DNA of 47,149 nt from Shewanella benthica (GCA_023284085.1 JAKVHY010000042.1:1-47149), one strand, 5' to 3'; counted from the stretch's first letter, positions 33,137 through 42,320 are shown. Made by a program: numbers and translations. The notes: a model not told the origin generated them from the letters alone.

Positions 33137-33940
33137 TTAGCGTTTAAGTGCTTCGCTCAGTAATGGGCGAGCCGTTTTAACAATAGCAGATGTCGTTTTC
33201 GGAGCGCCAGCTATGATATTACCCGAAGTCATATAGCCATGATTACCTGTGAAGTCGGTAACCGTGCCGCCAGCTTCACGCACGATGAGATCGCCTGCAG
33301 CAATATCCCAAGGCTTGAGGCCAATTTCGAAGAAACCATCTACGCGACCCGCAGCAACATAAGCAAGATCTAGGGCTGGAGAGCCTGCACGGCGTAAATC
33401 AGCACATTGTGTAAACAATGAGCCGAAAATTTTCATGTATGTTTCTGTGTGTTGCTTGGCTTTGAACGGGAAGCCTGTCGCTAAAATCGAGTCCTTGAGA
33501 TCGTTACGCTTAGATACGCGCATACGGAAATCATTGAACTTAGCGCCTTTACCACGTACCGCGCTAAATAGTTCATCACGGATTGGGTCATAAATTACAG
33601 CGACTTCAGTCTTGCCCTTGTACTGTACGGCAATAGATACTGCAAAATGAGGAATGCCTCTAACAAAATTGTTAGTGCCATCCAGAGGGTCAATGATCCA
33701 AATGTAATCTTTGTTCTCGCCTTTATTCTCCCCACTTTCTTCACAAATAATAGTGTGGTCAGGGTAAGATTTACGGATCTGATATGTAATGGCGGCTTCA
33801 GCTTCTATGTCTACGTTTGTCACATAGTCATTCACTCCTTTCGCTGTCACTTCGACTTTATCTAGTTCAGCAAAAGCACGTATAATCGTTTGGCCGGCGG
33901 CGCGAGCGGCGCGCACGGCAATAGTCTGCATCGGATGCAT
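33137..33940 (-). CDS. suhB: Inositol-1-monophosphatase / Nus-factor SuhB
   Basis: The 267-aa product starts MHPMQTIAVRAARAAG as in E. coli SuhB (267 aa). Metal-binding motifs are ICEESGE, IIDPLDGTNNF and, near the C-terminus, WDIAAGDLIVREAGG. SuhB hydrolyses inositol-1-phosphate and also takes part in rRNA antitermination complexes. It is divergent from trmJ, as in E. coli. Confidence 0.97.
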   Translation of the reverse strand: MHPMQTIAVRAARAAGQTIIRAFAELDKVEVTAKGVNDYVTNVDIEAEAAITYQIRKSYPDHTIICEESGENKGENKDYIWIIDPLDGTNNFVRGIPHFAVSIAVQYKGKTEVAVIYDPIRDELFSAVRGKGAKFNDFRMRVSKRNDLKDSILATGFPFKAKQHTETYMKIFGSLFTQCADLRRAGSPALDLAYVAAGRVDGFFEIGLKPWDIAAGDLIVREAGGTVTDFTGNHGYMTSGNIIAGAPKTTSAIVKTARPLLSEALKR

Positions 33941-34094
33941 TACAATCCCCTGGATGTTAAAGAACAGATATAATAATCGGGGCGTAGTATACGTTATCGA
34001 GTGAATATATCAAATACCGATTTTTGTATTAAGCAAACAAAGTTCACTGTGTTAATATCTATGCATTGTTTCATCATCAAAATTAAGTAGTTTC

Positions 34095-34859
34095 ATGCTC
34101 AGCAACATTCGTGTAGTACTCGTCGGCACATCCCACCCTGGCAATATTGGCTCTACCGCCCGTGCAATGAAAACCATGGGACTCTCTACTCTATATCTAG
34201 CTGAACCTAAGGTCCAACCCGATGGTCATTCTGTTGCGCTGGCTGCCGGTGCGTCAGATATATTAAAACATGCAGTGATAGTGGATAGCGTTGCCGAGGC
34301 AATTGCCGATTGTAGCTTGGTTATCGCTACTAGTGCGCGTAGTCGCACGTTAGATTGGCCCATGCTTGAACCAAGAGAGGCTGGCGAGAAATTAGTCGCA
34401 TCAGCACTAGAAGGTCCCGTTGCAATCGTATTTGGTCGTGAAAATAACGGCTTGAGTAATGAAGAGCTACAGAAGTGCGATTATCATGTCGCTATCCCAG
34501 CTAACCCTGAATACACCTCATTGAATCTAGCTCAGGCCGTGCAGATCATCTGTTACGAGGCGCGCGTCGCTCATTTATCGCACGAGAAGTGTGAGTTTGA
34601 AAAAGGCCGCCCACTAGGAACTGTCGAAGAAAAAATCGAGTATCCTTTTGCCAAAGAACGTGAAAACTTCTTTGAACACTTGGAATCAACCTTATTAGGC
34701 ACTGGATTTATCGTTAAACAGCACCCTGGTCAAGTCATGACAAAATTGCGTCGTCTGTTTAGCCGCGCTCGCCTTGAAAGACAAGAGATGAATATCTTAC
34801 GAGGCATGCTGACTTCGATAGATAAGAAAATGCCACCGAAAGACGACAAAGAAGCATAA
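34095..34859 (+). CDS. trmJ: tRNA (cytidine/uridine-2'-O-)-methyltransferase TrmJ
   Basis: The 254-aa SPOUT methyltransferase modifies position 32 of tRNA. Family blocks are VLVGTSHPGNIGSTARAMKT, FGRENNGLSNEEL and IPANPEYTSLNLAQAVQII, which contain the trefoil-knot SAM site. The C-terminal ~75 residues are the TrmJ-type extension. It starts a run with cysE (11-base gap). Confidence 0.95.
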   Translation: MLSNIRVVLVGTSHPGNIGSTARAMKTMGLSTLYLAEPKVQPDGHSVALAAGASDILKHAVIVDSVAEAIADCSLVIATSARSRTLDWPMLEPREAGEKLVASALEGPVAIVFGRENNGLSNEELQKCDYHVAIPANPEYTSLNLAQAVQIICYEARVAHLSHEKCEFEKGRPLGTVEEKIEYPFAKERENFFEHLESTLLGTGFIVKQHPGQVMTKLRRLFSRARLERQEMNILRGMLTSIDKKMPPKDDKEA

Positions 34860-34870
34860 GGAATCGATCC

Positions 34871-35692
34871 ATGGGAGTCATTGCTCGATTAAAAGATGAT
34901 ATTAACTCTATCTATCATCGCGATCCTGCGGCTCACGGAACCTTGGAGATATTATTGAACTATCCAGGGATGCAGGCTATTTGGATCCATAGGGTAAGTC
35001 ACAAACTTTGGCGACGAAAATGGCGCTTGCTCTCACGTTGTTTATCTACTTTTGCCCGCTGGTTAACCGGTGTAGAAATACATCCTGGTGCCACCATAGG
35101 CGATCGATTCTTTATCGATCACGGTATGGGCGTGGTGATCGGAGAAACTGCTGAAATTGGTGATGATTGCACCCTATATCATGGGGTGACGCTAGGCGGT
35201 ACCACATGGCAAGCGGGTAAGCGTCATCCTACGCTGGGTAATAATGTGGTGATTGGTGCCGGTGCCCAGGTGTTGGGTCCGATCACCATGAATGATGGTG
35301 CGCGTGTGGGTTCTAATTCTGTGGTGGTGAAAGATGTACCTAAAGATACCACAGTCGTAGGCATACCTGGGCGCATAGTTGCAACGCCAAATGCGAGTAA
35401 TAAAGCACAGCATAAAAGACGTAGCGAGATGGCCAAGAAGTATGGCTTCGACGCCTACGCCGTCTCTCCGGATAACCCCGACCCGGTCGCTAATGCCATC
35501 GGCCAGATGCTAGACCATATGCATCTGATGGACTCAAAAGTCCAGGAAGTCTGCCAAGCAGTTCAAACCATGGGCGGTAGTGTTTGTACCGATAAACTGC
35601 CAGAACTCGATGTTGAAGAATTTAGCGATGCGGAGTCGGCTGCTGCAAAGCAACGTGAGAAGGCAATTAATGAGTTTGATCCCATTATCTGA
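34871..35692 (+). CDS. cysE: Serine O-acetyltransferase
   Basis: The 273-aa enzyme makes O-acetylserine, the precursor of cysteine. It has a helical N-terminus and a left-handed beta-helix of hexapeptide repeats (GATIGDRFFIDHGMGVVIGE, then GDDCTLYHGVTLGGT with catalytic His). Its C-terminus is extended (~60 residues, acidic). AAGGA precedes the ATG. Its place before iscR links cysteine supply to Fe-S assembly. Confidence 0.95.
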   Translation: MGVIARLKDDINSIYHRDPAAHGTLEILLNYPGMQAIWIHRVSHKLWRRKWRLLSRCLSTFARWLTGVEIHPGATIGDRFFIDHGMGVVIGETAEIGDDCTLYHGVTLGGTTWQAGKRHPTLGNNVVIGAGAQVLGPITMNDGARVGSNSVVVKDVPKDTTVVGIPGRIVATPNASNKAQHKRRSEMAKKYGFDAYAVSPDNPDPVANAIGQMLDHMHLMDSKVQEVCQAVQTMGGSVCTDKLPELDVEEFSDAESAAAKQREKAINEFDPII

Positions 35693-35795
35693 TTCTTAGT
35701 GACAGAAACCCAAATCATTGATTGAATATTGAGACATAAACGGGTTAAATACCCCAGTGAAATTGAAGGGTATTATATCGTGCTAAAAATTCATT

Positions 35796-35845
35796 AATAC
35801 TTGACTGTTTTACTAGGTTTAATACTTGACTAAATTACTCAGGTA
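35796..35845 (+). promoter_or_regulatory. Two abutting IscR-type operators with -35-like TTGACT boxes
   Basis: Two 25-base blocks lie end to end (35796-35820 and 35821-35845), each beginning AATACTTGACT and continuing with a TTACT/TACT half. They agree at 18 of 25 positions and match the type 1 IscR site style (ATAxxTGACT...). Each contains TTGACT, and the second is followed 17 bases later by TTGAAT. This is the expected autorepression region of iscRSUA. Confidence 0.75.
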
Positions 35846-35886
35846 TGTTTGAATTCCCCTATGCATTATTGGGAGCCATGGTCGCT

Positions 35887-36348
35887 ATGAAACTTACCTC
35901 GAAAGGCAGGTATGCAGTCACTGCTATGTTAGATGTTGCTATGCATTCTACATCAGGGCCTGTACCTTTAGCCGATATTTCTGAGCGTCAAGGGATATCT
36001 CTTTCTTACCTCGAACAACTTTTCGCAAAACTCAGAAGACATGGACTGGTTTCAAGTGTCAGAGGACCCGGCGGTGGCTACCGTTTAGGTGCCGATGCTG
36101 TCGATATCTCAGTTGGTATGGTCGTTCGCGCCGTCGACGAGTCAGTCGATGCAACCAGGTGCAAAGGCCAGGGGGCTTGTCAGAATGGCACCCGTTGCCT
36201 CACGCATTCCCTGTGGGGTGACTTGAGCAAACAAATTTCAGATTTCTTAAATGGGATCAGCCTTGCTGGCTTAATGAATAAACGAGATGTTCAATTTATT
36301 TCAGTGAAGCAAGACGCAATGCAACAGGAACAAAGAGTAACGTTATAA
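35887..36348 (+). CDS. iscR: Fe-S cluster-responsive regulator IscR
   Basis: The 153-aa Rrf2-family repressor. The start is set at 35887 (MKLTSKGRYAVTAM), the canonical N-terminus; longer frames back to 35845 run into the operator. The HTH region is ISLSYLEQLFAKLRRHGLV. Cys92, Cys98, Cys104 and His107 (RCKGQGACQNGTRCLTHS) match the E. coli [2Fe-2S] ligands exactly. Holo-IscR should repress this operon. Confidence 0.96.
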   Translation: MKLTSKGRYAVTAMLDVAMHSTSGPVPLADISERQGISLSYLEQLFAKLRRHGLVSSVRGPGGGYRLGADAVDISVGMVVRAVDESVDATRCKGQGACQNGTRCLTHSLWGDLSKQISDFLNGISLAGLMNKRDVQFISVKQDAMQQEQRVTL

Positions 36349-36422
36349 GTTAACTTTGTATTTTATATTATTTTTTGTACATCTGTTTTGCCTCTCTGAG
36401 GCTACGCTGTACGGAGTGTGTG

Positions 36423-37637
36423 ATGAAGCTTCCTATTTATCTAGATTATGCTGCGACAACGCCGGTTGATCCACGTGTTGCAGAGAAAATGATGCAGTGC
36501 CTGACTATGGACGGTAATTTTGGTAATCCTGCGTCTCGCTCTCATCGTTATGGCTGGCAGGCTGAAGAATCGGTTGATATCGCTCGAAATCAGGTCGCTG
36601 ATCTGCTCAATGCCGACCCGCGTGAAATTGTATTTACCTCGGGTGCCACCGAATCAGACAATCTGGCCATAAAAGGTGTTGCTCATTTCTATCATAAGAA
36701 AGGTAAGCACATCATCACCAGTAAGACAGAGCATAAAGCGGTACTCGATACCTGTCGTCAGCTAGAGCGTGAAGGTTTTGAAGTCACCTATCTTGAACCT
36801 GAGTCAAACGGATCCATTCCTCTTGAGCGAATTGAAGCGGCAATGCGCGACGATACCATTCTCGTCAGCATCATGCAGGTTAACAATGAAATCGGTGTTA
36901 TTCAGGATATCGATGCCATAGGTGAACTTTGTCGTAGTAAGAAGATAGTTTTTCATGTCGATGCAGCCCAGAGTGCGGGCAAGTTACCTATAGATGTGCA
37001 GAAGACTAAGGTTGATTTGATGTCAATCTCGGCCCATAAGATGTACGGACCTAAAGGTATCGGTGCCTTGTATGTGCGCCGTAAGCCGCGTATTCGCCTC
37101 GAAGCGACTATGCACGGTGGTGGACACGAGCGTGGAATGCGCAGTGGTACATTGGCGACCCATCAGATTGTTGGTATGGGCGAGGCCGCTGCTGTCGCTA
37201 AAGCCGATATGGCATCAGACAATGCCCGTATCAGAACATTACGTGACAGATTGTGGGATGGCGTCAAGCATATCGAAGAGACCTACATCAATGGCGATAA
37301 AGCACAAGGCTATTGCGGTAGCCTCAATGTGAGCTTTAACTTCGTTGAAGGCGAGTCCTTGATGATGGCATTGAAAGATCTTGCCGTTTCATCGGGTTCA
37401 GCCTGTACATCAGCCAGTCTGGAACCAAGCTATGTCTTACGTGCGCTTGGTTTGAATGACGAGATGGCCCACAGCTCGATCCGTTTCTCAATCGGTCGTT
37501 TTACCACCGAAGAAGAGATAGATCACGCTATCGAAACAATTAATAAGTCTATCGATGACTTGAGAGAGATGTCTCCACTTTGGGAGATGTTTAAAGATGG
37601 TATTGATTTGAGCACGGTTGAGTGGGCACACCACTAA
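36423..37637 (+). CDS. iscS: Cysteine desulfurase IscS
   Basis: The 404-aa PLP enzyme removes sulfur from cysteine for Fe-S clusters, thio-tRNAs and cofactors. The start at 36423 (MKLPIYLDYAATTPVD) follows GGAG at 7 bases. SISAHKMYGPKG gives the PLP lysine at 206, and SSGSACTSASLEPSYV the mobile-loop cysteine. Length equals E. coli IscS. Confidence 0.97.
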   Translation: MKLPIYLDYAATTPVDPRVAEKMMQCLTMDGNFGNPASRSHRYGWQAEESVDIARNQVADLLNADPREIVFTSGATESDNLAIKGVAHFYHKKGKHIITSKTEHKAVLDTCRQLEREGFEVTYLEPESNGSIPLERIEAAMRDDTILVSIMQVNNEIGVIQDIDAIGELCRSKKIVFHVDAAQSAGKLPIDVQKTKVDLMSISAHKMYGPKGIGALYVRRKPRIRLEATMHGGGHERGMRSGTLATHQIVGMGEAAAVAKADMASDNARIRTLRDRLWDGVKHIEETYINGDKAQGYCGSLNVSFNFVEGESLMMALKDLAVSSGSACTSASLEPSYVLRALGLNDEMAHSSIRFSIGRFTTEEEIDHAIETINKSIDDLREMSPLWEMFKDGIDLSTVEWAHH

Positions 37638-37674
37638 GTCGCATATCAACGGATAAAGATTTTGGAGTAGTATC

Positions 37675-38058
37675 ATGGCTTATAGTCAAAAAGTAATCGA
37701 CCATTATGAAAACCCACGTAACGTAGGTTCTTTCGACAAAAATGATCCATCAGTTGTGACCGGCATGGTCGGCGCACCAGCCTGTGGCGATGTGATGAAG
37801 TTACAACTTAAAATCGATGACAAGGGCATGATTCAAGATGCCAAGTTTAAGACTTATGGTTGTGGCAGTGCTATCGCATCTAGCTCACTGATCACCGAGT
37901 GGGTTAAAGGCAAGTCTATCGAAGAAGCTGCCGCGATTAAGAACACAGATATTGCTGAAGAGCTTGCATTGCCTCCAGTGAAGATTCATTGCTCTATCTT
38001 GGCTGAAGATGCCATTAAAGCAGCAATCGAAGATTATAAGTCAAAGCAAGCTAAGTAA
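37675..38058 (+). CDS. iscU: Fe-S cluster scaffold IscU
   Basis: The 127-aa scaffold has Cys37 (GAPACGDV), Cys63 (YGCGSAIASS) and Cys106 (KIHCSIL), and the HscA-recognition motif LPPVK at 99-103, all at E. coli positions. GGAG precedes the ATG. It assembles nascent clusters with IscS. Confidence 0.97.
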   Translation: MAYSQKVIDHYENPRNVGSFDKNDPSVVTGMVGAPACGDVMKLQLKIDDKGMIQDAKFKTYGCGSAIASSSLITEWVKGKSIEEAAAIKNTDIAEELALPPVKIHCSILAEDAIKAAIEDYKSKQAK

Positions 38059-38072
38059 TTTCTGGAGTTAAG

Positions 38073-38396
38073 ATGGCTATTTCAATGACTCCGGCCGCCT
38101 CAGAACGCGTTAAAAGCTTTCTGAGCAATCGCGGTAAGGGGATTGGTTTACGTCTGGGGCTTAAAACCTCCGGATGTTCAGGCATGGTTTATGTCATCGA
38201 GTTTGTCGATGAATTGAATGACGATGATGAAGTCTACGAGGTCGCAGATGTTAAAATCATTATCGATGCAAAGAGCTTTATCTATCTTCAGGGCATAGAG
38301 CTGGACTTCGTTAAAGAAGGGCTCAATGAAGGTTTTCAGTTTAATAACCCTAATGCAAAAGGTGAGTGTGGTTGTGGCGAAAGCTTCACAGTCTAA
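38073..38396 (+). CDS. iscA: A-type Fe-S carrier IscA
   Basis: The 107-aa carrier has the three conserved cysteines Cys35 (TSGCSGM), Cys99 and Cys101 (GECGCGESF). It starts 14 bases after iscU with GGAG upstream. It delivers clusters to apo-proteins. Confidence 0.97.
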   Translation: MAISMTPAASERVKSFLSNRGKGIGLRLGLKTSGCSGMVYVIEFVDELNDDDEVYEVADVKIIIDAKSFIYLQGIELDFVKEGLNEGFQFNNPNAKGECGCGESFTV

Positions 38397-38416
38397 CTAG
38401 CCGAAAGAATTAAGCC

Positions 38417-38941
38417 ATGAACTATTTTGAGTTGTTTAGTCTCACGCCCTCCTACGACATTGACACCGCCCTACTTGCAGAACGTTATCACGAACTGCAA
38501 CGGGCGGTTCATCCCGATAAGTTTGCTAATTCCAGTGAACAAGATAAACGTATCGCCGTTCAACGCACCGCTCAGGTTAATGATGGCTTCTCGACATTGA
38601 AAGATCCCCTGTCGAGAGCCGAACATATCTTGGCTCTTGCAGGCATAGCTCTCCGCCATGAGTCGACCACGGTGAAAGATACGCAATTTCTGATGCAGCA
38701 GATGGAATGGCGTGAGTCGTTAGAAGATATTGCTCCCAGTGAAGATCCCGATGCTATGATAGCCGAGTTATATGCTTCTTTTAATGAGTATAGCAACTGC
38801 ATCAGTCAGGACTTAGCTGGCTTGTTACTCAGTCATTCTGAGTCGGATCTCGCATCCGCAGCAGACCTTATCCGTAAATTGAAATTTATGGCAAAATTAC
38901 AAATCGAGCTGGAACGCATCGAAGATGCACAGTTTGACTAG
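38417..38941 (+). CDS. hscB: Co-chaperone HscB
   Basis: The 174-aa J-type protein has HPDKF (J-domain HPD) at ~34-38 and an acidic helical C-terminal domain that binds IscU. It recruits HscA. E. coli HscB is 171 aa. Confidence 0.96.
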   Translation: MNYFELFSLTPSYDIDTALLAERYHELQRAVHPDKFANSSEQDKRIAVQRTAQVNDGFSTLKDPLSRAEHILALAGIALRHESTTVKDTQFLMQQMEWRESLEDIAPSEDPDAMIAELYASFNEYSNCISQDLAGLLLSHSESDLASAADLIRKLKFMAKLQIELERIEDAQFD

Positions 38942-39005
38942 TCGTTTTTACTCTTTTTTTGATTAGCTATCCTTTCTCAATGGCTAATATTTAGGTTGGA
39001 ATTTT

Positions 39006-40868
39006 ATGGCCCTTTTGCAGATCGCAGAGCCTGGACAGAGCACAGTACCACATCAACATAGGTTGGCTGTTGGAATTGACTTAGGTACTACAAATTCGTT
39101 AGTGGCTACGGTTCGTAGCGGCGTTGCTAACACCTTGGCCGATGAGCAATCCAGACACTCGTTGCCTTCTATTGTACGTTATACGGACGATGCCATCCAA
39201 GTCGGCGCCGAAGCCGAATCATATTCAGCACAAGACCCGCAAAACACCATCATTTCTGTTAAACGTTTTATGGGTCGCAGCCTCAGTGACATTCAGTCAG
39301 GCAGCCAAGATCTTCCTTATCGTTTCGAAGCCAGTGAAAATGGCCTTCCTCTGTTTGTGACTAAGCAAGGTCAGGTGAACCCGGTGCAAATCTCGGCCGA
39401 AATTTTAAAGCCGCTGATTTCGCGGGCAGAGAAGACCTTAGGTGGCGATCTCGAAGGGGTAGTGATCACAGTACCTGCCTATTTCGATGATGCCCAACGC
39501 CAGGGAACCAAAGACGCTGCTGCCCTTTTGGGAGTCAAGGTCTTACGTTTATTAAATGAGCCTACGGCTGCTGCTATAGCCTATGGCCTGGATTCGGGTC
39601 AGGAAGGCGTGATTGCCGTCTATGATCTGGGTGGTGGTACCTTTGACATCTCCATATTACGCCTGAATAAAGGCGTGTTTGAAGTGTTGGCCACCGGAGG
39701 TGACTCGGCGCTTGGTGGAGATGACTTCGATCATCTCTTGCATCACTATTTATTAAATGAATGGCAGCTGGTGACTCCTTCGGCAACGATCAGCAGGCAA
39801 CTGCTTATCGAGGCCAGACGCATCAAGGAGCAGTTGACCCAAGATACCGAGGTTATGGCTTCATTGACGTTAGAGGATGGTAGCCAATTACAGCATAAAG
39901 TTACCAAAGCCTTGTTTGAGTCATTGATCGGCAAACTGGTGAAGAAAACCATTAGCAGCTGTCGTCGCTCTCTGCGTGACGCTGGAATTAAAACCGATGA
40001 AGTGCTTCAAATTGCCATGGTGGGTGGCTCGACTCGAGTGCCTATGGTCAGAGAGCTCGTCGCCGACTTTTTTGGACAGGCGCCGCTGACATCTATAGAC
40101 CCTGATAGAGTGGTTGCTATAGGTGCCGCTATTCAAGCGGATATATTGGTCGGTAATAAACCTGAGTCCGATCTCCTGCTGCTGGATGTTTTACCTTTGT
40201 CTCTGGGAATTGAGACCATGGGAGAACTGGTGGAGAAGGTGGTATCACGTAACACCACCATTCCGGTCGCCAAGGCGCAAGAATTTACCACGTTTAAAGA
40301 TGGTCAGACCGCGATGGCGTTCCATGTGGTCCAAGGCGAACGTGAGTTGGTGGGTGACTGCCGCTCTTTAGCAAGATTCACCTTGAAAGGCATACCGCCA
40401 ATGGCTGCCGGTGCCGCTCACATTCGAGTCACGTTCCAGGTTGATGCCGATGGCTTACTCAGCGTCACTGCGATGGAAAAGTCTACCGGAGTCAAATCTA
40501 GCATTCAGGTGAAACCTTCATTCGGTCTAACCGATGTGGAGATTGGTGCCATGCTCAAAGATTCCATGGCCAATGCTAAGGAAGATATCACCAGACGCAT
40601 GTTGGCAGAGCAGCAAGTAGAGGCGGCTCGGGTCTTAGAGACCCTGACAGCCGCTTTAACAAAAGACGCTGACCTGTTATCTGCAGGTGAACGTGTCACT
40701 ATCGAGAAGAGTATGGCTGAGCTCGCTCAGGTTGCTGCGCTCGATAATACCGATGCCATTGAAAAAGCCATCGAGACATTAGATGCTTGCACGCAAGATT
40801 TTGCTTCTAAGCGTATGGATAACTCTATCCGTTTGGCACTTACAGGCCAGTCGGTTGACAGTATTTGA
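39006..40868 (+). CDS. hscA: Fe-S-specific Hsp70 chaperone HscA
   Basis: The 620-aa Hsp70 has VGIDLGTTNSLVATV, VPAYFDDAQRQGTKDAA, LNEPTAAAIAYGLDSG and DLGGGTFDIS in the ATPase domain, then the substrate-binding domain (LLDVLPLSLGIETMG). HscA drives cluster release from IscU through its LPPVK motif. E. coli HscA is 616 aa. Confidence 0.97.
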   Translation: MALLQIAEPGQSTVPHQHRLAVGIDLGTTNSLVATVRSGVANTLADEQSRHSLPSIVRYTDDAIQVGAEAESYSAQDPQNTIISVKRFMGRSLSDIQSGSQDLPYRFEASENGLPLFVTKQGQVNPVQISAEILKPLISRAEKTLGGDLEGVVITVPAYFDDAQRQGTKDAAALLGVKVLRLLNEPTAAAIAYGLDSGQEGVIAVYDLGGGTFDISILRLNKGVFEVLATGGDSALGGDDFDHLLHHYLLNEWQLVTPSATISRQLLIEARRIKEQLTQDTEVMASLTLEDGSQLQHKVTKALFESLIGKLVKKTISSCRRSLRDAGIKTDEVLQIAMVGGSTRVPMVRELVADFFGQAPLTSIDPDRVVAIGAAIQADILVGNKPESDLLLLDVLPLSLGIETMGELVEKVVSRNTTIPVAKAQEFTTFKDGQTAMAFHVVQGERELVGDCRSLARFTLKGIPPMAAGAAHIRVTFQVDADGLLSVTAMEKSTGVKSSIQVKPSFGLTDVEIGAMLKDSMANAKEDITRRMLAEQQVEAARVLETLTAALTKDADLLSAGERVTIEKSMAELAQVAALDNTDAIEKAIETLDACTQDFASKRMDNSIRLALTGQSVDSI

Positions 40869-40923
40869 TCAATCATCAATCACAATCATCAATAGATTAA
40901 TTGGTAATCAATAGGTAAAAAAG

Positions 40924-41262
40924 ATGCCACAAATTGTATTTCTACCCCATGAAGAGCTGTGTCCAGATGGTGCAGTCGTCGAAGCCAATGTTGGTGAAAC
41001 CATTCTTAACGTTGCCTTGAAGAATGGCATTAATATCGAACATGCATGTGAGAAGGTGTGTGCATGCACAACCTGTCACGTGATCGTTCGTGAAGGGTTC
41101 GATGAGTTAGCTGAAAGCGATGAGCTCGAAGATGACATGTTAGATAAAGCGTGGGGACTCGAGCCCGAGAGCCGTTTATCCTGCCAGACGAAAGTGCCTG
41201 ACTGTGATCTCATTGTCGATATTCCTAAATACACAGTTAATATGGTGAGCGAGGCTAACTAG
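40924..41262 (+). CDS. fdx: [2Fe-2S] ferredoxin of the ISC system
   Basis: The 112-aa adrenodoxin-type ferredoxin has ligands Cys42, Cys48, Cys51 and Cys87 (HACEKVCACTTCHV; RLSCQTKV). It supplies electrons for cluster assembly. A terminator follows before iscX. Confidence 0.97.
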   Translation: MPQIVFLPHEELCPDGAVVEANVGETILNVALKNGINIEHACEKVCACTTCHVIVREGFDELAESDELEDDMLDKAWGLEPESRLSCQTKVPDCDLIVDIPKYTVNMVSEAN

Positions 41263-41312
41263 TCTTAATCGCAACTTGTGTTTACTTGAAGATAGTGAGC
41301 CGAAGATAGTTA

Positions 41313-41341
41313 AGCCAGTCTCTTGAGACTGGCTTTTTTTA
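41313..41341 (+). terminator. Rho-independent terminator between fdx and iscX
   Basis: AGCCAGTCTC (41313-41322) and GAGACTGGCT (41325-41334) pair around two T, followed by a run of T. With so short a loop the closing pairs may open, but the T run is strong. It should reduce read-through into iscX. Confidence 0.85.
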
Positions 41342-41398
41342 TGCGGTGAGATAGCCAGCTATACTCTAGTCATTACAATTATGCTCAAGGGGTTAAAT

Positions 41399-41596
41399 AT
41401 GCCATTAAAGTGGATAGATTCACTCGATATTGCCTTAGACTTGTTGGAAATGTATCCGGAAACCGATCCTGAAAGGGTTCTATTTACCGACCTGCGTGAA
41501 TGGATCTTGGGCTTAGACTCTTTCGATGATGATCCAGAACATTGTAATGAGCGTATATTGGAAGCAGTTCAAGCCTGCTGGATAGCCGAGAAGTGA
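41399..41596 (+). CDS. iscX: Fe-S assembly protein IscX
   Basis: The 65-aa acidic protein starts MPLKWIDSLDIALDLLE and contains TDLREWILGLDSFDDDPEH, the IscX (YfhJ) signature; E. coli IscX is 66 aa. It binds IscS and tunes sulfur transfer. AAGGGG stands 5-6 bases before the ATG at 41399, so the frame back to 41381 is rejected. Confidence 0.94.
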   Translation: MPLKWIDSLDIALDLLEMYPETDPERVLFTDLREWILGLDSFDDDPEHCNERILEAVQACWIAEK

Positions 41597-41734
41597 TATT
41601 AGGCAGTTTATGATATTATCGGTAGCCCTAGTGTTTTGCTTATCATCGGCTCTGGATAGCGGTGAAGCAGGATAAAGTTAACGCAATATTGCATTCCTTG
41701 GGCTATAAAGGTAGGTTTTTGGTGTCAAATTTCG

Positions 41735-41740
41735 TATAAT
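41735..41740 (+). promoter_or_regulatory. -10 element TATAAT of a likely ndk promoter
   Basis: A perfect TATAAT lies 43 bases before the ndk ATG. The -35 region (around 41712-41717) matches the consensus poorly, so an activator or a variant promoter is possible. Confidence 0.5.
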
Positions 41741-41783
41741 CCGCGCGAAAATTAAAACCTGTTTATTATGAAGGAAGCTTCTC

Positions 41784-42215
41784 ATGGCTATCGAACGTAC
41801 TTTTTCTATCATTAAGCCCGATGCTGTTGCAAAAAATAACATTGGCTCTATCTACAACCGTTTTGAAACTGCTGGCCTGAAAATCATCGCTTCTAAAATG
41901 GTTCACCTAAGCAAAGAGCAAGCTGAAGGCTTCTACGCCGAGCACAGCGAGCGTCCTTTCTTTGGTGCTCTAGTTGCATTCATGACTTCTGGTCCTATCA
42001 TGGTTCAGGCTCTTGAAGGCGAGAACGCAGTTCTGGCTCATCGTGACCTCTTAGGTGCTACTAACCCAGCTGACGCTGCACCTGGTACTATTCGTGCCGA
42101 TTTCGCTGAAAGCATCGATGAGAACGCAGCTCACGGTTCAGATTCTGTTGCTTCTGCTGAGCGTGAAGTGGCTTACTTCTTCAGCACTGAAGAGCTTTGC
42201 CCACGCACTCGTTAA
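41784..42215 (+). CDS. ndk: Nucleoside diphosphate kinase
   Basis: The 143-aa enzyme transfers the gamma phosphate between nucleotides. ERTFSIIKPDAVAKN opens the protein and His117 in NAAHGSDSVASA is the phospho-acceptor. GAAGGAAG precedes the ATG. Length equals that of E. coli Ndk. A terminator follows; the gene appears monocistronic. Confidence 0.97.
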   Translation: MAIERTFSIIKPDAVAKNNIGSIYNRFETAGLKIIASKMVHLSKEQAEGFYAEHSERPFFGALVAFMTSGPIMVQALEGENAVLAHRDLLGATNPADAAPGTIRADFAESIDENAAHGSDSVASAEREVAYFFSTEELCPRTR

Positions 42216-42235
42216 TTCGACGCTAAGTAAAGTTG

Positions 42236-42261
42236 AAAAGGAGCCTTATGGCTCCTTTTTT
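42236..42261 (+). terminator. Rho-independent terminator after ndk
   Basis: AAAAGGAGCC (42236-42245) and GGCTCCTTTT (42250-42259) surround TTAT and end in a T run. Confidence 0.9.
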
Positions 42262-42284
42262 GTTGTTCGTATTTTGAAGGTTTA

Positions 42285-42320
42285 CTCGTCTCTCGTCTCT
42301 CGTCTCTCGTCTCTCGTCTC
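42285..42320. repeat. Heptanucleotide tandem repeat (CTCGTCT, five copies)
   Basis: Five perfect head-to-tail CTCGTCT units plus one base, with no interruption. They lie just after the ndk terminator in non-coding DNA. Confidence 0.95.

Noticed and set aside
35845..35886. Longer IscR N-terminus
   Set aside because: It would start inside the operator and adds residues absent from IscR proteins; MKLTSKGRYAV at 35887 is the canonical start.
42285..42320. Possible CRISPR array
   Set aside because: The units are 7 bases with no spacers; it is a simple tandem repeat. No CRISPR array or cas gene was seen anywhere in the window.
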